64,000 bases of DNA from Solea solea. Its lineage: Eukaryota; Chordata; Actinopteri; Pleuronectiformes; Soleidae. How positions within the stretch are numbered: position 1 is the first letter of the stretch; every line of letters starts with the position of its first letter. The stretch spans positions 17,214,388 to 17,278,387 of the forward strand of contig NC_081139.1 of NCBI RefSeq assembly GCF_958295425.1, given 5' to 3'. The notes beneath the pieces are model-generated. The model searched no databases, was not told the DNA's origin, and saw only the letters and a list, made by a program, of their open reading frames with translations. Position numbers and translations under genes: made by a program. Below are positions 1-10,452 of the stretch, one piece after another.

Positions 1-230
1 GTGGAGCGTTCACAGCTCACACACACAAACACACTCACTGACTACAGGCTCTCTTCACTGTCTCAACTCTACTAATTGACCGAGACTCTTGGTGCCTTCA
101 GGTGCGCCTCGTAAAAAAAGTTGGGGAAAAGTTTTAAAGTATTAAAAGAATTACTTTTAATTAACTTTTCAAGTAGAAACTGACTTTTTAAAGAAATTTG
201 GAACAAAAATAAGTGGTAATCCGGAACAAG
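1..230 (+). other. possible 5' untranslated exon at the window edge
   Basis: The first 230 bases have the texture of a fish 5' leader: a pyrimidine/CA-rich start, then an A/T-rich stretch. They end in AAG followed by GTAAAC, an acceptable splice donor at 230/231. No convincing coding frame lies inside, and the short frame starting at 263 has no recognisable domain. If real, this would be a non-coding exon of a gene extending left of or beyond the window. The evidence is only composition plus one donor-like site, so this is a weak call. Confidence 0.15.
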
Positions 231-3200
231 GTAAACTTTTATTAAACTTAATACATCAAGAATTGAAGTTAAAAGTGAAAGATGACAGTGGTTATTTATG
301 CTTCAACATACAATACACTGTTTCTCTAATGATCATTTTCTGCACTCGTGGTTACTGTTGTACCAAAATATCTGAAACATGCTCTTCTCGTGCCTACAAT
401 GGAGTAAAAGCAGCATTTCTTGCGGTCAGTGAAGGCATCACTCCTCTGGGCGAAAGTGTGAAGGGATTCGCTACCGTAACGACTCTACTAAGTGCGCACA
501 CGCTGTCCAAATGTTTCTAATATAGACTGTAGTGTGTTGGCCGTCTAAGTAATTAAGTAAGTTAATAGATTTATCAATAAATAAAGTGAATTTATTGTAA
601 GATTGTTGATATTTGGCTGAGTATTTGGAGGCACTTTACTCAAAATATATAAAAAAAAAAAAAAAATTTAATTTATGTGACATAGAATTTGACACAATGT
701 TAGAGGCTCTGTGTTCCCAACTGCACAGTCTGATTTGAATGCAGTCTATGTTTTTTTGTTTTTGTTTCTAGGGACCTCTCACATCTAAATGTGCCAGATT
801 GAAGCCACTTAATATACAGTAATATAAATCTTCAACACAGGTGCACAGTACAAACACAAATAGACACAAAATAACAACATGCACTATTGCACATTGTCTC
901 CGTATAATATATGCCCGGTGTAAATTGCACCTTGTGGTTAGACTTGTCCACAGACCTGGCTTGTCCTCGGCCACATCTTCAGATGTGTTTTGAATGTCGC
1001 AGAGCTGGAACACTCTCTGCCTGAAGGTGCTAAACTGTTGACTAATGTGCTGCCTCAGTAAAACAGAACATTTTCCCTGGAGGCAGTCTGTCTATATAAT
1101 ACAATTTAATGTAATACAATATACTTTCACAATACAAAACTGTGATATGGTGCATTAAATACCCCACAGAAGTATTTATAAGTGATGAACTGCTAAAGTT
1201 GAGTACATAGACCTGAATGTTTGACCAGTGGACTTGGCCATAAGTTACAAATTGTAACTTTAGGTGAGCATTTAGTACTCTTGTGGGGACATTCGCACCA
1301 AAACCACGAGTGAGACTTTGCAGAACGCTGATCAGGTGAAAGTTGATTGAAAATTGAACCGGATCACAAATGTGTGACATGGAAATGAAAATGTACCTGT
1401 CACTGCTCACTAAAGTGTGCTATCACTCTCTTTTCCCACATAGACACTTTGATTTGGTTACATTTGGAGGCCCAGCAGGAGGTCCTATAGTGTTGAACGC
1501 ATTTGAATTGTAAATGATACTGTATGGTTTCCTGCTCTCTGCCCTAGACAGAACCCGCTCCCGTTGGGCTTGACCCTGTCCTCAGTAGATATACCTGCTC
1601 CTACCAGTTGCTCTCCTCTTTCGGAAATCCAAGTTTTATGCAATGCTATGCTCAATAAAACCTTTCCATGTGTGCATTATCCAGAACTAAATACAAGGGC
1701 TTATCAAAGACTCCATGAACAAAGTGTGACAAAGAACAGCTGAGCTTGCGGGTAATCGTATACTGATGTTATGGGATGTCTTTGGGTGGAAAGAATAAAA
1801 ACCTCCCAGTGCAGTCACGTCAAAGGTCCTTGTTCTGTTTGGAGACCATTTCATACTGAGATTTGTATGATTACATATATTTTTTCCTTGCAGGCACTCT
1901 CTAGGTCATGGCTTCCTTAACACACTTAACACATGTGATGTGCCAAGAGACACTGAGACAGATGGAGGAAAAAAAAAAAAAAAGTACAAATATAAAATGA
2001 AAGGGAGCCCTGCTGTTTTGCTTGAACACCTGTTTCTACCAGTTTCCAGGAAGTGATTACTTTTTATGTTTTATTTTCATACCAGGTCACTTTAGACGTT
2101 TTTGCTTTTTTAAACGCTGGAATAGTATGTGTGGTCAGTGCTGCAGGACACTCAGCCTCTCGACCTCTGGACCAACCTGCTGCCTGTGATTTATGATTCC
2201 AGTCCGAGAACAAACAAGCTGCCTGTCTGTGCAAGGCTGTTTACTATGAGAGTCGCTTGTTTGGTCTGGCAGAGATGGAGAAATGTTTACTCTCAAAATG
2301 GAGTCACACTGAATAAGCTGTTGTTTTTGTAGGCTGGGTGAGAGCCATAGCAAGCGGGAAGGTGCTGTGTATGAGTGTGAATTTATTTGGATGTGTAGGG
2401 TACAGTATACGTTGAGTGAAAGTGATACGGTATCTACACGAATGGTTTGTTTAGGTAGGTTTTCCATGATGCTGGGTGAAGTGGCAACAGCTCGAGAGGG
2501 CTGAGATGAGTCCATGTTGGGTCCAGCGAAAAAAGACAGACAGCGTCCCAGGAGAGATAAGAGTTAATCCCTCTTCTCCAACCTAAACTGTGAGTGAAGG
2601 ATCAAGACAGACAGGATTTAAACGCTCTGACCAGCCCGGCAGGTCAAAGTAACATCTGAAGATTATTTCCATCGAAGAATTTAAGCCTCCAGTGGCTCTG
2701 TGGCTCCAACTGATATTTAATGGAAAAGTCTGACATTTTGGAGCACACTTCCTAAAATAAACCTTTACTTTTTCATTTGGTTTGTTCCAAAAAGCATGGA
2801 ATCAAGGGGAACGTTAGCCTTTGGACAGAGCCAGGCTACCTACGGTCAACCAGATCACAGTGTTATGTCGTTTCAGGGATATTTTATGCAAAAAATATGG
2901 CTTCACAAGGTTTTGTTGTGCAATAGAATTCACTTCTGAAAGTTTTCATGGGCAGCTCTTTGTGTTTTCAGTCTTTTTCCAACCACGGTTGCAGCAGTTT
3001 CACTTGACTCGTGCAATGTTGCCGTTGCCTCCATCTATCTTGTCATAAACCCAAACACTTCTGCTGTGCAGTACGGGAATATGTCCAGGTGACACAAGAT
3101 CTAAACACTGCTATAGTGAAAAACACAGAAATAGTTGGATGGAAATGATAGACGTAATCAGCATTATGTGAATGTCATTTGACAGTGGTTTGTATATAGC

Positions 3201-4455
3201 GGACATTTGTTTATGAGTCGAGTATATTACCTTATTAAATTAGAGACCTTTATAGATTGCTACAATTAAATAAATCTAAATAGTTGAGCAGAAAGTATTC
3301 AAAGCAAAGTGATGTGTGTCTCTGGCTTTTATTGCTGAACCTTTAGACTTGAAGCCTTTGTTGTAAAGCAACAGAGAGATCTCGGTTTCAGTGTGTGTGA
3401 TGAGGGCGTTTTGTGCGGCTATAAGGCCTTGGAGTTGGGCCATTTAGTAATCATCACCACTCTTCTTTAGATATGTCAAAGACATGAGGGCCATGTGGGA
3501 AACTGCAAAGATGAGTTATTGCTCCTCGGGATGCCCTTTCATGTTGTGCTGAAACATGATGTACTTACAAAAGGAATACACTATCCATCTCGCTGTGGTT
3601 TCCCATGCGCCTGCAAGTCCCTTGGGAGTCAGTAATATTGTCAAAACTGAGTCTCGACCAACAATGATTTATTCGCCAATAGTACGGTTTGTTTTTCTTA
3701 CAAACATCAGTAACTTACCGTGCCCTTCACACAGGGAGTGCTGCTGATTTGCGGCTTTAATGAATAAGTAACTTTAAAGGCTGTTGTGGTAAAGGTCTCT
3801 GCGTGACCTTATGGACGAGCAATGGCACCACATTTGCCCTCACAGCTGACAGATGGTGGGATCCAAACAGCCGCCCTGGCCTTGTCAGATTGTTATGACA
3901 GAGAACAGCAGCTCAACCATCACAACATACCCGCAGGCGTGAACATGCAAGTGCAATTGCTACTGATTACACAATGCAGGTGTCATCAACGGTGTTGTTG
4001 AAATGCACACCGATTCGATCGCACTGTGCCACGGGGGCAGCGTCTGGCTTAACACAATTGATAATCGATTTCAGAAAACACGAAACAGATCCACAGCAAA
4101 AAAATATTTGCAGTTGCTTAGAAGATTACGATCACAAACCTCTATGAAGAAAAGCCAATAAATATTTTCTTTTTTTTTCCACTTCCCACATTAGATTCTT
4201 TTTTGGAGGTTAAAAGCAGGATGTGGGTCACTGGAAGCTGCATTTACCCAAAAGCAAAAGTGCACAATTACCAATTTTAAATGAACTAAGTCAAAGTCTC
4301 GGAAACAAAATTTGACCTAAATCTCAAGTCACATCCAGTAGCTAATTAAATCTTCATGGTACAGACGTGCAGACACCGTGCCTCTGGCTGAAGTGATCTT
4401 TTGGACCAAAGGAAAAATAATAATTATCATTATTTCAAGTTTTTATAGCTGGTTC
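231..4455. other. unique AT-rich non-coding stretch
   Basis: No gene, RNA gene or recognisable transposon was identified here. Visible details are an A-run near 650-667 and another near 1968-1983. A good acceptor-like sequence (pyrimidine run then TTGCAG) ends near 1893, but no matching downstream donor or conserved frame accompanies it. All open frames are short and lack domain signatures. This is most likely intergenic or intronic sequence. Confidence 0.5.
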
Positions 4456-4460
4456 TACCA

Positions 4461-4488
4461 CTGCTGCTGCTGCTGCTGTTGCTGCTGT
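4461..4488 (+). repeat. (CTG)n microsatellite, interrupted
   Basis: A run of CTG units is interrupted once by a TTG-type variant and passes into an ATT/AAT-rich stretch. The cysteine run read from one frame here is an artefact of the repeat. A second CTG array lies at 13122-13148. Confidence 0.9.
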
Positions 4489-5460
4489 TATTATAATAAT
4501 TATTGTGAGAGAACCTGTCTGTCACGCCATTTGTTTCTTGGTTTATGCATGAATGAACTTGTCAGTTCTTAATTATTATGTAGGTGCCGTTTAGTTGTAA
4601 GTGTGGTTGGTTTTGCATGTATGATGGTCATAGCTACAGCCACACAATAAAAACTAAACAGGAATGTTCACTGTTCTTAACCTCACACTGTTTTCACTTC
4701 ATGGCTTCACACCCTGACATCATTAATATCCACGTTTTTGTTATTTTTCCTGCAGTCACAACTTTACACTGACTGCCTTTTTGTTTTAGTTTTTGTTTAC
4801 TGCCCCATTTGAGACTATACACAGGGTTTGGTCTTTATTTGTTGTATTCATTTATATCTCTTTGTCTGTGCATGACCGTTTACGCTACAGTCCAGTTCTC
4901 CTTCCTGGTTTGGCCCCACATTTGTCTGAAGGTGGAGTTTGGTCAAGTGCCACAAGAGCCACAGGAAATGGACGAAACCAAGAGCTGCAAAGGAGGGTGG
5001 ACTCTTCCATTGAGTTCACCTCTTATCAACTGACTCAAACTTCAACTTAAAATGTGCCTTTTTTTTGGGTGAAATAGTTCATAACATATATTTGTCTCAG
5101 GGTTATTTATGGTCATTTAATAGTTGTCATTGACTAGTGGCTAAAAATGAAATTCTAACAAATTGAACAGTGTTGCATGCATGACAGGAGAGTTAATAAA
5201 CCATGACATGAAGCGCCTAAAGCCTCGTTCACACGGAAATTAGCACATACAGTATATCCAGGATTTTTTTTAACCTTCGTGAAACCACCAGAAAAGGCGA
5301 TTAACACCATCACCATTGCCAGCTGGTTATTCTGTTGCCAAACAAAACTATTTGAAGGAAGAACAAAACAACAACACGAATCAGCTCAGTTGCAATATTG
5401 AAGCTGTTACTAGTTTGTATATTTTCGCAAGTGAGCAATTCTAAGGTGTGAAGAAAATGT
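4489..5460. other. unique non-coding stretch
   Basis: No gene was recognised. The frames around 4793-5050 overlap each other in different phases, show no domain, and look accidental. Around 5220-5300 there is a motif (CGTTCACACGGAAATTAG) resembling ends of some fish repeats, but no partner terminus was found, so it is not called. Confidence 0.45.
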
Positions 5461-5462
5461 CA

Positions 5463-5640
5463 GCCCGTGGCCTAGAGGAAAGGAATTGGGCTCGTGACCA
5501 GAAGGTTGCTTGTTTAATCCTGGGAAGTGCCAAGGGCTGCAGTGCCCCTGAGCAAGGCACCCAATCCCCCACTGCTCCTACATATTCACTTTAAACATTC
5601 ATGGCTAATGGATGGAAAATGAATGCATGTCACCCAAAAC
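5463..5640 (+). mobile_element. tRNA-derived SINE, decayed
   Basis: The left part has a tRNA-like head. A box-A-like segment around GTGGCCTAGAGG is followed about 40 bases later by a box-B-like segment (GGTTGCTTGTTTAATCC). After that comes the phrase CCCCTGAGCAAGGCACCCAATCCCCCACTGCTCC, split here only for description, which is characteristic of fish tRNA SINE bodies (known from the family). The right end grades into an A/T-rich tail near 5640. No clear target duplication was found. Substitutions against the remembered consensus suggest an old copy. Confidence 0.75.
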
Positions 5641-6578
5641 TAACTTGGGAGTGAATGCCGATGAAACACTAGTGAAAGCGTTTGAAATCAAGTGGGAATG
5701 GGATATATGTCATTAAAAAGACAGCAAAGAGCCAATGGGATAACGAGTTAAGTGCGTTGCGGCACGATCAGACCAGCCGATCCCAGCATTAACACAGCAC
5801 TCGCAGCACGAGAACGAAAATATGATTAAAGCATAAATCAGTCGTCCCGACTGAACTGGAGCATCATTGTTTCACTTAAGTGATGTTGCACATGGCATTT
5901 CCAGGACGGTGATGAAAACAAGAAAAGTACAGTCAACAATTTGTATAAGATAATGAATGACTGACTTATTATTTTTGTAATGTGTATCGTATTTATATAC
6001 ACTGTATGGCCCCTGGATGGAAAGCATAACTGTTTCATTTCATAGTTTATTTTGAAACTCTGCATGAGTTTTCATAAGTCTACTGGAGATAATCATGTGT
6101 TTTGAATGATAAAGTACAGGAAAGCCCAGTTCATATGACACAGCCTTAGCCTCTTGGAGAAGCTTCTACTTTTGCCAACAGCTGACTCATCCATAAATAA
6201 AGTGACTCGCTGTTTTTTGTTTTTTTTTTCCTCCGTGTGAAGAATCTATTGATCACATCTGTCCCACAGTGCAGCTAAATCCGTTTTTATTCTTAAAAGA
6301 ACAAAACATATGGACCTGATGGAACAATTATGACCAAAACACTATGGCTCATGGTTGAGTAACGGCTCACTGTGATAAGCAGCGTCTGACACCGTATGCT
6401 CGGATAAAAAAAAAAACCCAAAACAGTTTCTACCTGAAACTAACAGCAGGTTGTGGTGTGCTTTAGAGCTTTGTACAAAGCCTTCAGCATTTTTTTTGGA
6501 TGGACAAGCACAATGCATTCGTTACAGAGGTTTTCAAGGCACAAGTGTGTAATATTAGGAACAGATGATTCTCTCTGT
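5641..6578. other. unique non-coding stretch
   Basis: No gene, RNA gene or transposon is recognised. The sequence is A/T-rich with short homopolymers. The minus-strand frame at 6440-6727 has no domain signature and overlaps the purine tract that follows. Confidence 0.4.
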
Positions 6579-6618
6579 AGGAGGGGGACGGAGGGAGGGA
6601 TGGAGGAAGGGAGGAAGG
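6579..6618 (+). repeat. purine-rich GGA/GGGA tract
   Basis: Forty bases are almost entirely A and G, with four or more G-runs of three or longer (GAGGGGGACGGAGGGAGGGA and following). The G-rich strand could form a G-quadruplex or triplex-type structure. It is simple-sequence DNA with no evidence of a specific function. Confidence 0.7.
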
Positions 6619-6997
6619 CACTTGAAAATCTCCAATCAAAAGTTTCTCTCTGAAGCCTGTGAAGCTGCTGATTTTCTAGAAGCTCTGTTCTCGCTGGCTC
6701 CATAAATAACCTCCATACTTGGCACATCTTATCTCTGTGGCTTATTAAAGAAAAAAATGTTGAGAGTGAGACATTTAAAGATAAACCATATGGACGTGTT
6801 TCATCTCCTTATTCATAAACGGCACATTTCATGCTTAATACCTTTTATTTATACACCGTATGTCTCAGTTTATTATTTTTTTTTAACTGTATGTCAGGCT
6901 CAGGAATGGTGACGATGATCCAACACTAGTTTGGAGAGTTTTTCATGGTTACACTAGCATGAGACATGTGACCCATTAGCCACAAAGGTCAATGCCA

Positions 6998-7060
6998 AGG
7001 GATAGTTCAGGTTTTTTTCATGCCTGGTTGACACAGAGGCTCTATTGAGAGCTGGTGTAA
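6998..7060 (+). repeat. fragment of a dispersed fish repeat
   Basis: AGGGATAGTTCAGGTTTTT is a phrase that recurs at the left end of the repeat at 41037 (GTGATAGTTCAGGTTTTCA). Similarity fades after about 60 bases. I treat it as a short decayed fragment of that same family. Confidence 0.35.
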
Positions 7061-7161
7061 CATCCATCCATTAAACGTGGATAGTGTTAGGTACAACTGT
7101 TCCTATCTAGCATTAAAATGCACCCTGAATGCATCTTCTGTGACCACACATGATTGGATCT

Positions 7162-7330
7162 GGCTTCACGGTGGAGTAGTGGTTAGCACTGTTGCCTCAC
7201 AGCAAGAAGACGCTATAGGTTAAATTCCCAGTCTGGGACCTTTCTGTGTGGAGTTTGCACGCTCTCCCCGTGTGTTTCCTCTAGGCTCTCCGGTTTCCTA
7301 CCACCATCAAATCATGTTCGAATGTTAGAC
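7162..7330 (+). mobile_element. tRNA-derived SINE, head and body (family A)
   Basis: This copy keeps the 5' tRNA-like head. It has a box-A-like GTGGTTAGCACTG, then GTTGCCTCACAGCAAGAAG, a box-B-like GGTTAAATTCCC, and the body phrase GGGACCTTTCTGTGTGGAGTTTGCA. The body then decays toward 7330. The same family is present on the minus strand at 10126 and 14000, and as 3' fragments at 24322, 27596 and 34326. In this copy the usual 3' half is missing and is replaced by a LINE-type tail module starting near 7331. Confidence 0.75.
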
Positions 7331-7450
7331 ACACATTCGGTCAGGTTGGTCCCTCGCGGTGGCGTGCTTAGAGGCAGCGGCTCTGATCAACCCTCCATTT
7401 GACCTCGCAATTTCAGTTGCGGAATCACAATAAAGATCCCTTTCCTTTCC
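7331..7450 (+). mobile_element. LINE-type 3' tail module
   Basis: The stretch from GGTCAGGTTGGT through CTCTGATCAACCCTCCAT to CACAATAAAGATCC and (CCTTT)n matches, in reverse complement, the segment at 62277-62370. Endings of the type CAATGACAATAAAGA plus a short repeat are typical 3' tails of fish non-LTR retrotransposons and of SINEs that borrow them (known). Relative to the other copy, this one has an extra block of about 20 bases around GGTGGCGTGCTTAGAGG. It may be a separate insertion or the tail of the SINE immediately upstream. Confidence 0.6.
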
Positions 7451-7539
7451 TTCACCCGCACTGTATTCAAATACATACAGACAGAAAATAACGTAACAGC
7501 GCTGATTAGCGTAAAAAAAATCAGTTCACTTTGAAACTT

Positions 7540-7745
7540 CAGCAGGTTCGAGGACGTCAGCTGAGAAGGCGGTCTCTAATTCATCCCGAGGATGGATTGT
7601 ATTCATTCATGCTCAAGAATGTGGCCACACACATTCCCAAACCACCTCCGCATGTGGTTCTTGTGATCGGATCTGTATCTGATGTCTGCATGTTCCCGCA
7701 TCACTCAGGGCGGATGTTAATACCAGGTCTGAGGGCGCCATAGGA
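7540..7745. repeat. possible interspersed repeat, class unknown
   Basis: The block containing TGTGGCCACACACATTCCC, CCACCTCCGCATGTGGTT, GTGATCGGATCTG and ATGTTAATACCAGGT reads like a dispersed fish repeat that I recall from other genomes. There is no second copy in this window to confirm it, and terminal repeats were not found. The open frame across it (7531-7743) has no domain. Confidence 0.3.
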
Positions 7746-7855
7746 AAAGCACCAAGAGCCAGTTTGGGACATGGACAACTTAAATGCTCATTTTAGTTAC
7801 TTAACAAAAGGCTCACTTCATATAACTATGCCAGTTTAAGCCAATGATATTTTAA

Positions 7856-8270
7856 CCCTTTAACACCTCAGCCTCTGGACTTTTTTTGGCTTATTTTAAC
7901 CATAAAAAGGAGCAGAAAATGTCCTGTGAGTAAGTGCTTTTGCCCATTTTTTAGAATAACTTTCAATATCTGGTAGTCATTTACAATTTAATGCATGATG
8001 CAAATGCAAATGCAAATGGTGTAAGTAACAATCACATATTTAAAATAACATTTGAGTTTTTGCCTCAATGTCCAAAAACAGGTGTTTTTCCAACTCTCTC
8101 CTCTCTGGTGATAAAGACGCTGATTCGCCAGCTTCCTGCAACAGCACGAGTGAGTTACCGTATTTTGTGCAACTTCTCAGCTTTCAGAAACCGTTGGAAT
8201 TCTTCCCGATAGCACAAACCGTTGCGTAATTACGGTGATGCAAAGTGCGCTTACGCTCGGTGTTAAAGGG
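7856..8270 (+). mobile_element. piggyBac-like MITE, copy 1
   Basis: The element begins CCCTTTAACACC and ends with the exact reverse complement GGTGTTAAAGGG, giving 12-bp perfect terminal inverted repeats. It is flanked by TTAA at 7852-7855 on the left and TTGA (one change from TTAA) at 8271-8274 on the right. TTAA target sites and termini beginning CCC are hallmarks of the piggyBac superfamily (known). At 415 bp it has no room for a transposase and shows no coding frame of note, so it must rely on a transposase supplied elsewhere. It shares long blocks with the copy at 28809 but contains about 30 bases (around CAGAAACCGTTGGAATTC) absent from that copy. Confidence 0.85.
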
Positions 8271-8274
8271 TTGA

Positions 8275-9996
8275 GAATAACTTTTATGCTGTTAATATTT
8301 TCAGTATTCAAGTATTTACTTATTTTTTTTCATGGATGCATGAAACTGATGAAAATTAAAACGATAAAGGGTGTGGTAGTAGAATCAGCAAGAATGTAAA
8401 ACAACTTTCACCACTGCAACAGAACTTTGAAGAACTTCGCAGCTAATCAATCAAATAATTTTCACAATACTTCGTGGAAAGCAAGAACAGATCTAAAACA
8501 GAGAGTGAATAATAACCATATACTGCAAGTCAGCAAAATTTGGGACTCCAAATGAATTTTAATGTTGCTGCTGCATATGTAAATAAGAGACTTCTTGCTA
8601 ACAAGTTTACAAACTAATTTTAAAAGGCAAAGATATGACAGGGCTTTGTTCACAACTTATTTTTGATTCCCCACGTGGCCGAACACAATCCGGTGTCGCA
8701 GCTTTAATTGGATCTTTACATCCAAGTGAATGACGCACTCTGATTCTCTATCATCATATTAGGTGTTTTGTTTGAACAGCTTCTACCTCTTCAGTGAACA
8801 GTCTGAGGTGTTGGAGAAGTTGTTTTTTTGCTCTTGTCTAACACCTGAAGCAGGGTGACAGCAGGATTGGAGCTGCAGATAAAAGCTGCTATGATGAAAG
8901 CTTGTTGAAAATGAGAGCAGCGATGAACCGGCAAGCTGTGACAATAGTGCTGACAGCTTATCCAAGAGCCATGGTTCAGGCTTGCACATGAGGGCGATAG
9001 GAGCTAGAGTCCTTTCACTTCTGGAAACACAACCAAACCACAGTCGATTGCTTATACATAAAGGAATAATTAAATTTTTTTTGGTTATATGAGGTTCTTC
9101 ATTACTGTGCTGAGAACCAGCTTCAGACAGGGATGCTCACTTTTGGCTGCCAGAGGTGACGAGGCATTTATCTGGTCATTCACCTCTTTCACCTCAGTCA
9201 TACTCCAACCTGTTTGCAGTCGTCTTGCTTTACTATTGAATACTGCTGTTGCCTTTGTCTGTCTAATACAAATCACTCCCCGTATACAGCGCAGGAATGT
9301 TGCTGGGCAACACAAAATCAAATAGACATTTAACATGCACTACAGTTCCTAAGCGCCAAACACAACTCCTGGTATAGTTGAGGTATATACATCACATTCA
9401 ATTATCTTCATATTTGTCGTGAGTTCTGTGATGAGAGTGGAATTCTTATCAGCAGCACATTTAAGTGACCCAGAAAATGAGCTTTTCATGAGCTCTTGCA
9501 GGAAGGAAAGCGCGGGTTGCAACTCAACAGAAACAGATGATCTGACTGCACAGGAAGTAACATTTCTGTGCCACTCGCTTGCCACAAGCTGTTCAGTGAC
9601 CACTCTGCCTACATTTGTGTCACATCATATGAGCGCAACTGTCGATGAATTTGACAGTATATCGTAATATAACATTGATGCTCCATTTTTCTTTTAGCTC
9701 TGCCATGCAATTGTTCTTCCTCGGCAAACATGGTCAAAATCTGAATGTAATGACCCAAGGCTGTCAATGTTATTTCTGCCATTGTTTTATTTATAAGCCT
9801 GAAAGTGACTCATCATATGAATTACACTGTTTTTGACTACGCAATGAGACAAAAATAACAACACTTTCACACGCAACACTTTCATATTTCATATCTACTG
9901 TGCATTAAAGGGTTATTTTGGCCTTAATTCAGTTCATGCATGTCGTAGTCTAATAATATTCAAAATAGATGAGCTCAGGATTATTGTTTGGGCTCT
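8275..9996. other. unique non-coding stretch
   Basis: No gene or RNA gene was recognised. Around 9150-9240 there is weak similarity to 21845-21990: both contain GCATTTATC, then TGTTTGCAG, then CTTTACTA in the same order. This could be a very old shared repeat, but it is too diverged to call. Confidence 0.35.
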
Positions 9997-10018
9997 CATA
10001 TATATATATATATATATC
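9997..10018 (+). repeat. (AT)n microsatellite
   Basis: About ten perfect AT dinucleotide repeats lie in AT-rich surroundings. Confidence 0.95.
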
Positions 10019-10125
10019 ATTCACAGTATAATTTTCAGCCTGTGTGTTGTTTTGTTCATTTTTCAATGAATGATCATTCAGTTATTCATACAGTCAGTTA
10101 TTATCTATTACTTATTCTTTGAGGG

Positions 10126-10320
10126 TCATGGAGGAAGCTGAAACGATCTTGGACAAGTCACCAGCAAGTCACAGAACATACAACCATTCACATCCACACC
10201 TACGATCAATTAAGAGTCTCCAATTACCTGTCTTTGAACTTGGGACGTGGCCTGGTATACTCGGAGGAAAGCAAAACACACTGGGAGATTGTGCAAACTC
10301 CACACAGAAAGGACCTGATC
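10126..10320 (-). mobile_element. SINE family A, 5'-truncated, minus strand
   Basis: Read on the minus strand this contains TTTCTGTGTGGAGTTTGCAC, a degraded central part, and a 3' half with TCTTAATTGATCGTAGGTGT and GAATGGTTGTATG. These correspond in order to the minus-strand copy at 14000-14264. The tRNA-like head is missing, so the copy is truncated at its 5' end near 10320. It lies immediately beside the foldback at 10342. Confidence 0.65.
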
Positions 10321-10341
10321 AAAACAAGAATTCAATTCAAC

Positions 10342-10452
10342 CTGTCCTCCAACTGAAAACGTACATATAGGTCGTTTGCGCTGGTTTTGAAAACGTAAAC
10401 ATAGGTCGTAGATCCTGCATACGACCTATATGTACGTTTCCTTGGAGGACAG
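10342..10452. repeat. foldback with nested 16-17-bp repeat units
   Basis: The left arm is 10342-10375 (starts CTGTCCTCCAACTGAAAACG, ends ATAGGTCGT). The right arm is 10421-10452 (starts ACGACCTATATGTACG, ends CTTGGAGGACAG). They pair almost perfectly over about 32 bases around a 45-base loop. The loop itself holds a third, direct copy of the inner unit (CGTAAACATAGGTCGTA against CGTACATATAGGTCGT). The arrangement resembles a very small foldback or MITE, or a transcript able to form a long hairpin. No definite target duplication was found; ATTCAAC occurs on both sides but is not flush with the right arm. Confidence 0.75.
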
